From Xanthobacteraceae bacterium 501b (GTDB lineage Bacteria; Pseudomonadota; Alphaproteobacteria; Rhizobiales; Xanthobacteraceae), in the NCBI GenBank assembly GCA_000378025.1, contig KB899087.1, positions 4,273,501-4,337,500 of the forward strand: 64,000 nt of DNA, written 5' to 3'. Of this stretch, positions 40,440-49,652 are shown piece by piece. A model generated the notes under the pieces. That model saw nothing but the letters and a program-made list of their open reading frames with translations. It made no database searches and had not been told where the DNA came from. Both the position numbers and the translations under genes were made by a program. The number at the start of each line of letters is the position of its first letter. Within the stretch, counting starts at the first letter, position 1.

Positions 40440-42026
40440 TCACAGGCCGCTTGGCGGCGCGCTGACGCTGGTAAGCTCCATCAGCACCTTGCGCAGTCGC
40501 TCAACTCCCTCGTTGATCTGGTTCTGCGAAAACGGGCTGAAGCCCAGCGTGATGTAGTCGTCGACATCGGTGTCAGGGTGGCGCGCCAGCGCCGAGAGCG
40601 GCATGATCTCCAGCCCGACGCGCGCTGCCGCCCTCGCCAGCGTGCGGGCGCTGAGGCCGGGGGCTAGGCGGGCGACGATCTCCATGCCGGTGTCGGTCGG
40701 CTGCGCGGTCATGAAGGCGCCAAGCCGACTGCCCACACGCGCCAGCAGATGCGCCTGACGCTGGGCGTAGAGCTTGCGCATCTTGCGCACATGGCTGGCG
40801 AAGTGGCCTTCCAGCATGAAGCGCGCGACCAGCACCTGCTCCAAAATGGGTGAATAGCGTCCGACCACGGTGCGCGCAGAGACGAAGGCTTCCACCAGCG
40901 GGCCAGGAACGATGGCGAAGCCGAGCCGCAGGGCGGGAAACAGCGTCTTGCTGAAGGTGCCGAGATACAGTACGTGCCGCCCGCGGTCGAGCGCGTAAAG
41001 CGATGGCAGTGGCCGGCCGGCATAGCGGAACTCGCTGTCGTAATCGTCCTCGATGATCCAGCCGCCGGTTCTCTGTGCCCAGTCGACCAGTGCCTGCCGC
41101 CGCGCCAGCGAGAGCGACATGCCAAGCGGAAACTGCTTGGAGGGTGAGACATAGACCATGCGCGCATGGGGTGCGCCAGCGAGCGCGCGGTCGACATCGA
41201 GCCCGTCCGCATCCACCGCCACCGGCACAGGGGTGGCGCCGGTGGCGATGGTCGAGGCGTAGATCCCGTCATAGCCGGGGTCCTCGCAGATCACCTCGTC
41301 CTCCGGCATCAGCAGCAGGCGGCAGGCGAGATCGATTGCCTGCTGGGCGCCGGCAAAGATGATGATGTTGTCGGCCGAGCAGTCGATGCCGCGCCCCGAG
41401 GCGACATGGCGGGCGATGGCGGCGCGTAACGGCGCGTAGCCCTGCGGGTCTCCCTCGCCCATGAGATGGTTGGCAGTATCGGCATCGAGCTGTCGGTAGA
41501 GGTCAGCAGCGAGCTTGGCCCAGAGCGGCACCGGAAAGGCGTCGAGCGCGGGGAAATTGGAGCGGAATGGCACCGGCCGCCGCATGTGACGTAGCGTCTG
41601 CGGCGCATGAGCGAGGGCGCCCCCGAACGCAGCGGGTAGGTCTTCCGGTTCCTCGATCGCCACGCCAAGCTCAGCGCTGCGGTCGAGGCTCCCGGCCGCC
41701 CGGATCGCCGGGTTGATGCGCGGTGCCGCTGGTACGATCACTTCGGCCGGCGGCTCGCGCGACACATAGGTGCCCGAGCCGGAGAGCCCTTCTAGATAGC
41801 CCTCGGCCGCGAGTTGCTCGAAGGCCAGCATGATGGTGTTGCGCGAGACGCCAAGCGACTGGGCAAGATCGCGCGTTGAGGGCAGCCGCTGGCCGGGCTT
41901 GATCGTCCCGCCGACGATTTCAGCCGCTAGGCCCTCATAGATCTGCCGGTAGAGTGGCGAATCCGGCCGGCGTTCGAGATTTAGGCCCAGCGCATCGAGC
42001 AACACGAGGTGTCCTCCGCGGTCCAT
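40440..42026 (-). CDS. MocR-type regulator (GntR HTH fused to aminotransferase-like domain)
   Basis: Regulator of 528 residues. The N-terminal GntR winged helix is at about 20-85 (SPLYRQIYEGLAAEIVGGTI, LPSTRDLAQSLGVSRNTIMLAFEQL). The C-terminal domain is like a fold-type I aminotransferase, with the PLP-lysine region YLGTFSKTLFPALRLGF. MocR proteins sense PLP or an amino compound bound there. I chose ATG 42026 (MDRGGHLVLLDALG) over an earlier in-frame start. It lies 57 bases behind the last permease gene of the amine-type ABC operon, in the same direction, and likely regulates that operon. Confidence 0.92.
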   Translation of the reverse strand: MDRGGHLVLLDALGLNLERRPDSPLYRQIYEGLAAEIVGGTIKPGQRLPSTRDLAQSLGVSRNTIMLAFEQLAAEGYLEGLSGSGTYVSREPPAEVIVPAAPRINPAIRAAGSLDRSAELGVAIEEPEDLPAAFGGALAHAPQTLRHMRRPVPFRSNFPALDAFPVPLWAKLAADLYRQLDADTANHLMGEGDPQGYAPLRAAIARHVASGRGIDCSADNIIIFAGAQQAIDLACRLLLMPEDEVICEDPGYDGIYASTIATGATPVPVAVDADGLDVDRALAGAPHARMVYVSPSKQFPLGMSLSLARRQALVDWAQRTGGWIIEDDYDSEFRYAGRPLPSLYALDRGRHVLYLGTFSKTLFPALRLGFAIVPGPLVEAFVSARTVVGRYSPILEQVLVARFMLEGHFASHVRKMRKLYAQRQAHLLARVGSRLGAFMTAQPTDTGMEIVARLAPGLSARTLARAAARVGLEIMPLSALARHPDTDVDDYITLGFSPFSQNQINEGVERLRKVLMELTSVSAPPSGL

Positions 42027-42083
42027 GCCCCGGCGCCTTTCGAGGCAATCGTCGTGCCAGAGGCCCACTACCCGGCGAGCCGA

Positions 42084-42914
42084 CTACACCGCGCGCTCGC
42101 GCTCCGGCCGGTGGCCGAAGGTCGCCGTGCCGGTGAGCATGAGCACGAACATGAGGCCGAGGCCGAGGATCACGACGAGATTGACGGCGGTGGCCAGGGC
42201 GTAGAGTTCGGGCTTCACCCCATAGCGCAGCGCGCCCCAGGCGACCGAGGGCAGGGTCGGCGTCGCGCCCAGTAGGTAGAAGGAGATCTCCAGATTGTTG
42301 AACGCCATGATGAAGGTGACGACGAAGGCGCCGAGTAGGCCCGGCCAGATCAGCGGCAGCGTCACCTCGAAGAAGGTGCGCGCGGGCGAGGCGCCGAACA
42401 CCATGGCCGCGTCGTCGAGCCGCCAGTCATAGCGGTAGAGCTGCGTTGCCATGATGAGCAGGGCGTAGCTGAAGCAGTGTACCGCATTGGCGAGGATGGC
42501 CGAGACGAGGTTGCCCTGCAGTTCCAGCACTAGCCCGTTGAAAATCAGCGAGGCGATGCCGATCAGCACCTCGGCGACGAAGAGCGGCGCCACGAACAAG
42601 GTGAGGTAGAGCCCCGCACGCCGCCCGGCATGGCGCATCAACCCGAGCGTCGCCGCCGCCGCGAGCAGGGTGGCGAGCGCCGCCGCGCCGAGGCCGAGCA
42701 CGAGGCTGTTGAAGAAGGCGGTTTGGTAGAGCGAATTGGCGAATAGCCGCCCGAACGTGTCGAGTGTCCAGCGCGGCGGATAGGGGAAAGTGTGGTTTCT
42801 GGCGAAGGAGCCGAGGCCGATATGCAGGATGGGGAGATAGAGGAAGAGATAGGAGATGATGAGCGTCGCCAGCAGGGCGTATTTGCCGAGGATCTTCGAG
42901 AACGTTCCACGCAT
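42084..42914 (-). CDS. ABC transporter permease, PotC-like
   Basis: Permease of 276 residues of the spermidine/putrescine/opine type with six helices and the coupling loop FGASPARTFFEVTLPLIWPG. Start ATG 42914 (MRGTFSKILGKYALL) overlaps the stop of the previous permease by one base; a longer frame upstream is that gene read out of phase. It is the second permease of the operon, so the transporter probably has a heterodimeric channel. Confidence 0.92.
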   Translation of the reverse strand: MRGTFSKILGKYALLATLIISYLFLYLPILHIGLGSFARNHTFPYPPRWTLDTFGRLFANSLYQTAFFNSLVLGLGAAALATLLAAAATLGLMRHAGRRAGLYLTLFVAPLFVAEVLIGIASLIFNGLVLELQGNLVSAILANAVHCFSYALLIMATQLYRYDWRLDDAAMVFGASPARTFFEVTLPLIWPGLLGAFVVTFIMAFNNLEISFYLLGATPTLPSVAWGALRYGVKPELYALATAVNLVVILGLGLMFVLMLTGTATFGHRPERERAV

Positions 42915-43774
42915 CAGCCCCTCCCGAATCCGGTGAAGCCGGTGCGGCGCAGATTGACCCGCATGCCGACGAGCAGCACGGCGATGAGGGAGGTGAGGAA
43001 CAGCACCACGCCCATGGCGGCGCCCAGCGCCCAGGTGCCGGATTCGCCGAATTGCTGCGCCATCGCCATGCCGTAGAGCGTGCCATTGGGCCCGCCGAGA
43101 AAGCGCGGGGCCAGCGTTGCCGACAGGCACGGGATGAAGCACAGGGCGAAGCCGATCAGAGTTCCGAACAGGTTGAGCGGCCAGGTGACTTCGACGAACG
43201 CCCGCAGCGGGCTGGCGCCAAAGATCTTGGCGGCGTCGATCAGCCGCGCGTCGAAGTTCAGCAGCGACAGGTAGATCACCGTCACCACGATCGGCAGGTA
43301 GAGATAGATAAGGCCGATAGCGCTGGCGACGTTGGTGTACATGATGAAGCGCAGAGGTGCGTTGCCCAGCGCCATAAGCATCGCATTGATCAGCCCGAGC
43401 GGACCGAGCAGCCCCTGCAGCGCGATGACCCGCAGCACCTCGCCGGTGAGGAACGGCACGGCGAAGGCGAGGGTGAGCAGCAGCCGGTAGCGTCCGCCAT
43501 AGAGGATGATGGAGTAGCTCACCGGCCAGGCGATGAGGATGCAGACCAGCGAGACGGCGCTGGCCATCACCAGCGAGCGGATCAGGAAGGTGACATAGGC
43601 GCCGCCCGTCGCCAGGGTGATGTAATTGCCGAGATTCCAGTCCTGCACGATATGGTAGTTCTCGGTGCGCCAGAAGCTGAGAACGACCATGGAGAGGAGC
43701 GGCAGCACGAACAGTCCCAGCAGAAAGGCTGTAGGTACGCCCAGGAGCGCGCGTCCGGCCCAGCGCCCTTTCAT
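42914..43774 (-). CDS. ABC transporter permease, PotB-like
   Basis: Permease of 286 residues with six helices; coupling loop FGASPLRAFVEVTWPLNLFG. It begins [29 protein letters not shown], typical of PotB-type subunits. Its ATG overlaps the ATPase stop by four bases. It pairs with the downstream PotC-like subunit. Confidence 0.92.
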   Translation of the reverse strand: MKGRWAGRALLGVPTAFLLGLFVLPLLSMVVLSFWRTENYHIVQDWNLGNYITLATGGAYVTFLIRSLVMASAVSLVCILIAWPVSYSIILYGGRYRLLLTLAFAVPFLTGEVLRVIALQGLLGPLGLINAMLMALGNAPLRFIMYTNVASAIGLIYLYLPIVVTVIYLSLLNFDARLIDAAKIFGASPLRAFVEVTWPLNLFGTLIGFALCFIPCLSATLAPRFLGGPNGTLYGMAMAQQFGESGTWALGAAMGVVLFLTSLIAVLLVGMRVNLRRTGFTGFGRG

Positions 43775-44847
43775 GACGGGCGCTCCCCGTCCGTGTCGTA
43801 CAGGTCGATGTCCTCCGGGTTGAGATGGGCGATTACCGCCTCGCCGGAGAGAAAGGCCCGCTCGGAACGCGGGCGGCTGGCGTTGAGTTCGCGATCCCCG
43901 AAGGCGAGGATGTAGTCGGCATAGGCGCCGCGCAGAATGACGTCCTTCACCGTGCAGGCAAGCCGGTTGGCGCCGTGGCTGGCATCCGTGCCATCGGCGG
44001 GCGCGAGACGGAGCTTCTCATTCTTGATGAAGAGCTGCACGGCGCGCGCGGGGTCCAGCGGGGCGGGCAGGGCGAGGGTGGTCCCGCAACGTGTCGCCAC
44101 ACTCCGCCCGCCGGCGCCGACCGTGCCCTCGAAGCGGTTGGAGCGGCCGACGAACTGGGCGATGAAGGCGGTCTTGGGCCGGTCGTAGATGTCAGTGCGG
44201 GCGGCGAAATCCTCGATCCGTCCCTTGCGCACCACCGCGATGCGGTCGCTCATCGAGAGCGCCTCTTCCTGGTTGTGCGTGACATAGATGAAGGGGATGC
44301 CGAGTGCCGATTGATGGCGGCGGATCTCGACCTCCATCTCCTGGCGCAGCTCGCGGTCGAGATTGGCCAGTGGCTCGTCGAGCAGCAGCGCCTTGGGCCG
44401 CCCCACCAGCCCGCGTCCCAGCGCCACGCGCTGCTGCTGGCCGCCGGAGAGCTGGTTGGGGTAGCGCTTCTCCAACCCGCCCAGTGAGAGGATGCCGACC
44501 ACCCAGGCGACGCGCTCCGTGATCTCGGCCGCCGGCAACTTCAGCATGCGTAGCGGGAAGGCCAGGTTCTCGAACACGGTGCGGTGGGGGAAGAGCAGGA
44601 ATTCCTGGAACACCATGGCGACGCCGCGCCTGTGCGGCGGCAGGTCGGTGACGTCCTCGCCGTCGATGAGCACGCGCCCTGTGGTGGGCTTTTCCAGCCC
44701 GGCTATGATGCGCAGCAGCGTTGTCTTGCCAGAGCCGCTGGGACCGAGCAGCGAGACGAATTCGCTCTTGCCGATTCCCATGGTCACGCGGTCTACCGCC
44801 CAGACGCTGTCATACTGGCGCGAAACCCCGTCGAGGGTAATGTACAC
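43771..44847 (-). CDS. ABC transporter ATP-binding protein, PotA-like
   Basis: ATPase of 358 residues: Walker [10 protein letters not shown], signature [13 protein letters not shown], Walker [12 protein letters not shown], switch [10 protein letters not shown], then a C-terminal TOBE regulatory domain (about 275-355). Length and TOBE domain fit polyamine/iron/opine importers. It lies 87 bases after the binding-protein gene and overlaps the PotB-like gene. Confidence 0.93.
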   Translation of the reverse strand: MYITLDGVSRQYDSVWAVDRVTMGIGKSEFVSLLGPSGSGKTTLLRIIAGLEKPTTGRVLIDGEDVTDLPPHRRGVAMVFQEFLLFPHRTVFENLAFPLRMLKLPAAEITERVAWVVGILSLGGLEKRYPNQLSGGQQQRVALGRGLVGRPKALLLDEPLANLDRELRQEMEVEIRRHQSALGIPFIYVTHNQEEALSMSDRIAVVRKGRIEDFAARTDIYDRPKTAFIAQFVGRSNRFEGTVGAGGRSVATRCGTTLALPAPLDPARAVQLFIKNEKLRLAPADGTDASHGANRLACTVKDVILRGAYADYILAFGDRELNASRPRSERAFLSGEAVIAHLNPEDIDLYDTDGERPS

Positions 44848-44934
44848 GTAGCGGGCTCCCCGAAATGGCAGGACGAAGGGCGGAACGCGGCGGCCGGGCG
44901 TGGGCGGGCTGGAACCGCCCAGCCGCCGGCGCGC

Positions 44935-46158
44935 TCAGGCGGCCTGCATGCGCGACCACACGCGCTCCCATTTTTCGGTCGAGGATGGCTGGTCGAACAT
45001 GTACATCTTGGACAGTTCGCCGGTGCGGTCCATGAGGTAGAGCGCCTGCTCCTCCGGAGTGGAGAGGGAGCGGATGTCGATGGTGGTCGAGCAGCCGCTG
45101 GCCAGCGCCACCTTCTTCATCGTCTCCGGCGTGATCATGGTGTCGATGAAGCTCTGGCAGACATCGAGCATCGGCCCATCAGGCACACCTGACGAGACCA
45201 GCCAGGTGTCGACCCAGCCGAGCCCGCCTTCCTTCGGCACCAGTGTGTGGGCGAAGGTGGTGTCGATCTCGCCCTTCGCCTTCTTGGCCAGCAGCAGGCG
45301 GTAGGTTTGGGCGAATTCCGGTGCGGCGACCACGGCGCCGCTTTCCAGCAGTTGCGCCAGCGTGGGGTTGTCCTGATAGCGAGTGAGCAGGAGCGGCTTC
45401 TGCTCGATCAGCAGCTTCTCGACGCCGGCCAGTTCCTCATCGGTGAGGTCATAGGGGTTGAACGGCTTGCCGTTGGGGCGGGGCTTGTCGATCGTACCCA
45501 TGCGGGTGGCAACAAGGATGCCGGCCAGGGCGATGTTCTCTTCGAAGCGGGCGCTGGTGGAGAGGCGACCGGCATAGGCTGGGTCAAACAGAAGCTCGAT
45601 GCTGGCGGCTTTCTCGGCCGGCACCACGTCGGCATTGTAGGTGGTGCCATAGCTGCCCCAGCAGAAGGGCACGCCGAAATCGACGCCGGTCGCCGCATCG
45701 GTCAGCAGTTTGAACTCCGCCGGCTTGAACACCGGGAAGAGGTGCTGGGTGGCGGGGATCTTGGCGTAGTCGACCGTGCGGATCAGCTTCTCGCGGTAAT
45801 AAAGGCTCGGCCAGAACCCGTCCGCCTGCACGAGGTCGAAGTCCCGTGTGCCGCCGACGCGCAGTTTGTTGTAGGCCTCGGAATTGCCGTCGAAGAAGGT
45901 CGGTGTGAACTTCACGCCATGCTTCTCCTCGAAGGCGGCAATCACCTCGGGCAGCAGGTAGCCCTCCCACATCAGCGCGCGCAGTTGGCTGGGCGCGGCG
46001 GATGCTGGGCGAATATAGGGCGTCGCAAGTGCGGCCAGAGCGCCAGCGGCGATCGTCTTGAGGACGTCGCGGCGGGCGACGGAAGAGCCTGCGCTGGCGG
46101 CGCCTTCGGGAGCGGCCGGCGTCTCGCTGCTGGCGGCAATCGTCACGTGCGGTGTCAT
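44935..46158 (-). CDS. ABC transporter substrate-binding protein, PotD-like
   Basis: Periplasmic binding protein of 407 residues. The N-terminus contains a Tat signal late in the leader (VARRDVLKTIAAGALAALA, cleavage near PASAAP). The mature part begins with the PotD-like QLRALMWEGYLLPEVIAAFEEKHGV. ATG 46158 follows GAGGGGA. Clustering with a transaminase suggests an amine or amino-acid-like ligand. The unusually long charged segment before the Tat motif, about 30 residues, is odd but consistent with some Tat substrates. Confidence 0.9.
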   Translation of the reverse strand: MTPHVTIAASSETPAAPEGAASAGSSVARRDVLKTIAAGALAALATPYIRPASAAPSQLRALMWEGYLLPEVIAAFEEKHGVKFTPTFFDGNSEAYNKLRVGGTRDFDLVQADGFWPSLYYREKLIRTVDYAKIPATQHLFPVFKPAEFKLLTDAATGVDFGVPFCWGSYGTTYNADVVPAEKAASIELLFDPAYAGRLSTSARFEENIALAGILVATRMGTIDKPRPNGKPFNPYDLTDEELAGVEKLLIEQKPLLLTRYQDNPTLAQLLESGAVVAAPEFAQTYRLLLAKKAKGEIDTTFAHTLVPKEGGLGWVDTWLVSSGVPDGPMLDVCQSFIDTMITPETMKKVALASGCSTTIDIRSLSTPEEQALYLMDRTGELSKMYMFDQPSSTEKWERVWSRMQAA

Positions 46159-46285
46159 GTATCTGTCCCCTCGTTCGTTGTGGCGTTGACCATCGGCGGG
46201 AACCGCCCGACCCGTCGTCTCTCCCGAAGAGCCCGGCCCCAGGCGACATCGGCCCGGGGTCCGGCAGTGTGTGTCGGCGCGGCGC

Positions 46286-47227
46286 TCAGGCGGCGACGGC
46301 GAAGGGATTGTCGGCGTCGGCATAGTTGACCGGCGTCATGTGCCAGCCTTCCTTGTGCTTGCGCCAATAGGTCTCCTTGATCTTCGCGCTGATCGGACCG
46401 GGACGATCATTGCCATAGATCCGCTCATTGACGCGGGCGCAGGGCATGACGCCACCGGCGGTGGTGGTGGTGAACACCTCATCCGCGTCCATCAGTTCCT
46501 CGAAGGTGATGGGGCCGACGATCGGCTCCAGACCGAGCTCCGGGCAGATGTCGAGCACGGCGAGGCGGGTGATGCCGCGCAGCGCCCCGCGATCAGGGGT
46601 GATGACCTTGTTGTCCTTGACGATGAAGACATTGAAGCCCGCGCCCTCGGTCAGATAGCCCTCGGCGTCGAGTAGGATGGCGGTGTCGAAACCCTTATCC
46701 TTGGCCTCGAACATGCCGCGGGTGAAATCGCGCCACATATAGTTCTTCAACGTCGGGTCGAGCGAGTTCTGCGAGATGCGGGGCACCTGCGCCACCAGGA
46801 GGTGGGCGCCACGCTCCTGAACGTCGGGTTTGATCACGTCGATCCACGGTACGGCATAGGCGATGAAGGTGTTGTCGCAATCGGCCGGGTCGCGCGAGCC
46901 ATAGACGCGCGGCACGCCGCGGGTCGAGATCATGGCTACGAAGGCGTCCTTCAGGCCGGAGAGGGCGACCACCTTGCCGAGGATGGTGCGCATGCCCTCG
47001 CGGGTCACGCCGGGGTCCAGCCGGTAGCCTTCCAGCGAGCGGTGGAAGCGGTCGAGATGGTCCTCAAGACGGAAGAAGCCACCATCGGTGACGTGGACCA
47101 CGTCATAGGTCACGTCGGAATGGGTGAAGCCCCAGTCGCCGACCGGGACCTTCGCCTCCGAGATCGGGACATACTGGCCGTCGATGTAGGCGGCGCCTTT
47201 CGAGAAGTCGGTCTTCGCCTCTGTCAT
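46286..47227 (-). CDS. Fold-type IV PLP transaminase, (R)-amine transaminase-like
   Basis: Transaminase of 313 residues of the BCAT/D-amino-acid class. PLP Lys161 lies in SLDPTLKNYMWRDF, and TTTTAGGVMPC forms the phosphate loop. Residues 36-46, HSDVTYDVVHV, followed by DGGFFRLEDHLDRF, match the active-site pattern I know from (R)-selective amine transaminases better than that of branched-chain or D-alanine transaminases. The enzyme would move an amino group from an (R)-amine or D-amino acid to a keto acid. GGAG lies 8 bases before ATG 47227. It sits between a CoA-transferase and an amine-type ABC transporter. Confidence 0.88.
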   Translation of the reverse strand: MTEAKTDFSKGAAYIDGQYVPISEAKVPVGDWGFTHSDVTYDVVHVTDGGFFRLEDHLDRFHRSLEGYRLDPGVTREGMRTILGKVVALSGLKDAFVAMISTRGVPRVYGSRDPADCDNTFIAYAVPWIDVIKPDVQERGAHLLVAQVPRISQNSLDPTLKNYMWRDFTRGMFEAKDKGFDTAILLDAEGYLTEGAGFNVFIVKDNKVITPDRGALRGITRLAVLDICPELGLEPIVGPITFEELMDADEVFTTTTAGGVMPCARVNERIYGNDRPGPISAKIKETYWRKHKEGWHMTPVNYADADNPFAVAA

Positions 47228-47380
47228 CGCATGCACTCCAGGCAGGATCGTTGCGCCATTGCGAGGTGCAGCGTGGCCCGGCGGCGCGTTCACAGAAAGT
47301 GCCGCTTGCCTGAAAAATGACAGTGCCAATTTCGCGGGCATTTGGCTCGACGTGGACGTGAGAGCCCGACGCAGCCGGCT

Positions 47381-48619
47381 TCAGATAATTCCGGCTTCGC
47401 GCAGCGCTTGTAGCTCGCACGCATTCACGCCGAGCAGGGTCTCCAGCACCTCGTCCGTGTGCTGGCCGAGCAAAGGCGGGGCGGTGGGGGCGTCAAACGG
47501 CGAATCCTTCAGTCGCAATGGGTTGCGCACGCCGGGGGCGGTGCTGCCAAGCGGATGCGGCAAGTTGATTGCCAGCCCCCGTGCGAGCGCCTGCGGCTCG
47601 GCGAAGGTTTGGGCGATGGTGTTGATTGGTCCTGCCGGAATGCCGGCCGCGTCGAGCATGGCGAGCCACGCGCCGGTTGCCTGACGTTTCAGCGCTGCTG
47701 CGATGAGCGGAACGAGTGTCTCGCGATGGGCAACCCGCTCGCGATTGGTGGCATAACGCGCGTCGTCCGCCAGTTCCGGCATCTCGGCAAGGCGGCAGAA
47801 GCGGGCAAATTGCGCGTCATTGCCGACCGCGAGAATGAGATGGCCGTCCGATGTTTCGAAGGCCTGGTAGGGTACGATGTTCGGGTGCGCATTGCCTAGC
47901 CGGTGCGGCGCGCTGCCGCCGACGAGAAAGTTCAGCGCCTGGTTGGCGAGGCTTGCCACCGCGACGTCGAACAGGGCGATATCGATATGCTGGCCGCGCC
48001 CGGTGCGGTGGCGCTGCTCCAGTGCCGCCAATATGCCGATGGTGGCGTTCAGTCCGGTGAGGATGTCGACGAGGGCGACGCCGACTTTCTGCGGTTCGCC
48101 CTCCGGGCTGCCCGTCACCGACATGAGGCCGGACATCCCCTGAATCATGAAGTCATATCCAGCGCGGCCTGCTTCCGGCCCGTCCTGACCGAAACCGGTG
48201 ATCGAGCATGTGACAAGGCGCGGGTTGAGCGCGGCGAGGCTTTCATGATCGAGCCCATAGCGCTTCAGGCCGCCAACCTTGAAGTTCTCCACCACGACGT
48301 CGCTCTGCTCCGCGAGCCGGCGGATCAGTGCCTGCCCCTGCGGCGTCGCCATGTCGATTGTCACCGAGCGCTTGTTGCGGTTGGCGGCGAGGAAATACGC
48401 GCTTTCGCGCGTCGGGCGTCCCTCGCCATCGGAGAGCCAGGGCGGGCCCCAGCCGCGCGTGTCGTCGCCGTCGCCCGGCTTTTCGACCTTGATGATGTCG
48501 GCGCCGAGATCGCCCAGCGTCTGCGTGGCCCACGGGCCGGCCAGTACGCGTGAGAGATCGAGTACACGGATTCCGGCCAGCGCTTGCGCAGTAGGCGTGC
48601 TCGTGCGGTCGTCGGTCAT
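47381..48619 (-). CDS. Second CaiB/BaiF family CoA-transferase
   Basis: CoA-transferase of 412 residues with GIRVLDLSRVLAGPWATQTL, KVEKPGDGDDTRGWGPPW, catalytic Asp in VGVALVDILTGLNA and GRGQHIDIALFD. The GDDTRGWGPP pattern recalls succinyl-CoA:dicarboxylate-type enzymes. It is only distantly similar to the CoA-transferase at 35469. It heads the minus-strand operon with the transaminase, ABC transporter and MocR gene; a 153-base gap before the transaminase could hold another promoter. The substrate is unknown, perhaps the acid left after deamination. Confidence 0.9.
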   Translation of the reverse strand: MTDDRTSTPTAQALAGIRVLDLSRVLAGPWATQTLGDLGADIIKVEKPGDGDDTRGWGPPWLSDGEGRPTRESAYFLAANRNKRSVTIDMATPQGQALIRRLAEQSDVVVENFKVGGLKRYGLDHESLAALNPRLVTCSITGFGQDGPEAGRAGYDFMIQGMSGLMSVTGSPEGEPQKVGVALVDILTGLNATIGILAALEQRHRTGRGQHIDIALFDVAVASLANQALNFLVGGSAPHRLGNAHPNIVPYQAFETSDGHLILAVGNDAQFARFCRLAEMPELADDARYATNRERVAHRETLVPLIAAALKRQATGAWLAMLDAAGIPAGPINTIAQTFAEPQALARGLAINLPHPLGSTAPGVRNPLRLKDSPFDAPTAPPLLGQHTDEVLETLLGVNACELQALREAGII

Positions 48620-48761
48620 GGAAAAGGTCCTCGGCGGGCATGCGGCGGGCACGATAGCCGGACCACGCCGGGGGTGCCATCGGCGCGTCGGGGGCGGTCG
48701 TGCCATGTATCGTCGGTACCACGCTTGCCCCTACCGGAAACCTTGGCGCACCAGCTTTTCC

Positions 48762-48790
48762 TTGACAGGACGGGGCTCGCTTTGTAAGGA
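48762..48790 (+). promoter_or_regulatory. Sigma-70 type promoter of rplU-rpmA
   Basis: TTGACA (48762-48767), 17 bases, TAAGGA (48785-48790), about 110 bases before rplU. It is the only clear housekeeping promoter in the 280-base spacer between rplU and the divergent CoA-transferase gene. Confidence 0.7.
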
Positions 48791-48899
48791 GCCGGCCTGC
48801 GTCGTGGGATCCTGTGTCCCGTGCGCTTATCTCAACCGACCGAAAGAAGCCGGTCCAGGCGGCAACGCCGGAGGCCGGCATCGAACGAAAGGACAAAAC

Positions 48900-49208
48900 A
48901 TGTTCGCGGTCATCAAGACGGGTGGCAAGCAGTACCGCGTTGCCCCCGATGCGCTCGTTACCGTCGGCAAGATCGAGGCCGAGGCGGGTTCTTCCCTGAC
49001 CCTGCCGGTTCTCATGCTCGGCGGCGATAGCCCGAAGGTCGGCGCTCCGCTGGTCGACGGCGCTTCCGTCACGCTCGAGGTGGTCAAGCACACCCGTGGC
49101 GCGAAGGTTATTGCGTTCAAGAAGCGTCGCCGTCAGAATTCGCGTCGCAAGATCGGCCACCGGCAGGACTTCACCGTCGTCCGCGTGACCTCGATTCTCG
49201 GCGCCTGA
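48900..49208 (+). CDS. rplU: 50S ribosomal protein L21
   Basis: Ribosomal protein of 102 residues starting MFAVIKTGGKQYRVA, with the L21 signature FKKRRRQNSRRKIGHRQDFT near the C-terminus. Start ATG 48900 lies after GAAAGGACAAAAC. It is first in rplU-rpmA, followed by an acetyltransferase and obgE, a common order in this bacterial group. Confidence 0.98.
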   Translation: MFAVIKTGGKQYRVAPDALVTVGKIEAEAGSSLTLPVLMLGGDSPKVGAPLVDGASVTLEVVKHTRGAKVIAFKKRRRQNSRRKIGHRQDFTVVRVTSILGA

Positions 49209-49237
49209 GACCGCCAGCTAGGAAATAGGAGAGCAAC

Positions 49238-49507
49238 ATGGCTCATAAGAAGGCAGGCGGTTCCTCCCGCAACGGTCGCGACTCGGCCGGTCGTCGCCTC
49301 GGCGTGAAGAAGTTCGGTAGCGAGAAGGTCGCCGCCGGCAACATCATCGTGCGTCAGCGCGGCACGACCTGGCATCCCGGCACCAATGTCGGCATGGGCA
49401 AAGACCATACCCTCTTTGCGCTGATCGAAGGCCGCGTCGAGTTCCGAGCTAAAGCCAATTCGCGCACCTACGTATCCGTGATTCCGGCCGCCGAGGCCGC
49501 CGAATAA
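49238..49507 (+). CDS. rpmA: 50S ribosomal protein L27
   Basis: Ribosomal protein of 89 residues starting [20 protein letters not shown], with the L27 signature [17 protein letters not shown]. It starts 29 bases after rplU behind AGGAGAG. The N-terminus has no removable extension. Two hairpins lie after its stop. Confidence 0.98.
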   Translation: MAHKKAGGSSRNGRDSAGRRLGVKKFGSEKVAAGNIIVRQRGTTWHPGTNVGMGKDHTLFALIEGRVEFRAKANSRTYVSVIPAAEAAE

Positions 49508-49524
49508 AGCCGGTGAGGGTTCTT

Positions 49525-49562
49525 GGAAATCCCGCCGGTCTCGCCCGACCGGAAGGATTTCC
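49525..49562 (+). other. Long bipartite hairpin after rpmA
   Basis: GGAAATCC/GGATTTCC (49525-49532 with 49555-49562) encloses CCGGTC/GACCGG (49535-49540 with 49547-49552), with a two-base internal loop on each side and a six-base end loop. It may be an mRNA 3' structure or processing site. Confidence 0.6.
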
Positions 49563-49598
49563 CGAACGTCCCTGAGAGGACACACGGGGTACCCGACA

Positions 49599-49623
49599 GG
49601 GGAGGCGAGGAAACCGCCTCCCC
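49599..49623 (+). terminator. Terminator-like hairpin before the acetyltransferase gene
   Basis: GGGGAGGCG (49599-49607), 7-base loop, CGCCTCCCC (49615-49623), then TTCGTCG. It could separate rplU-rpmA from the downstream genes. Confidence 0.55.
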
Positions 49624-49652
49624 TTCGTCGTTCCGGTCCCAGGAGCCCTCAG

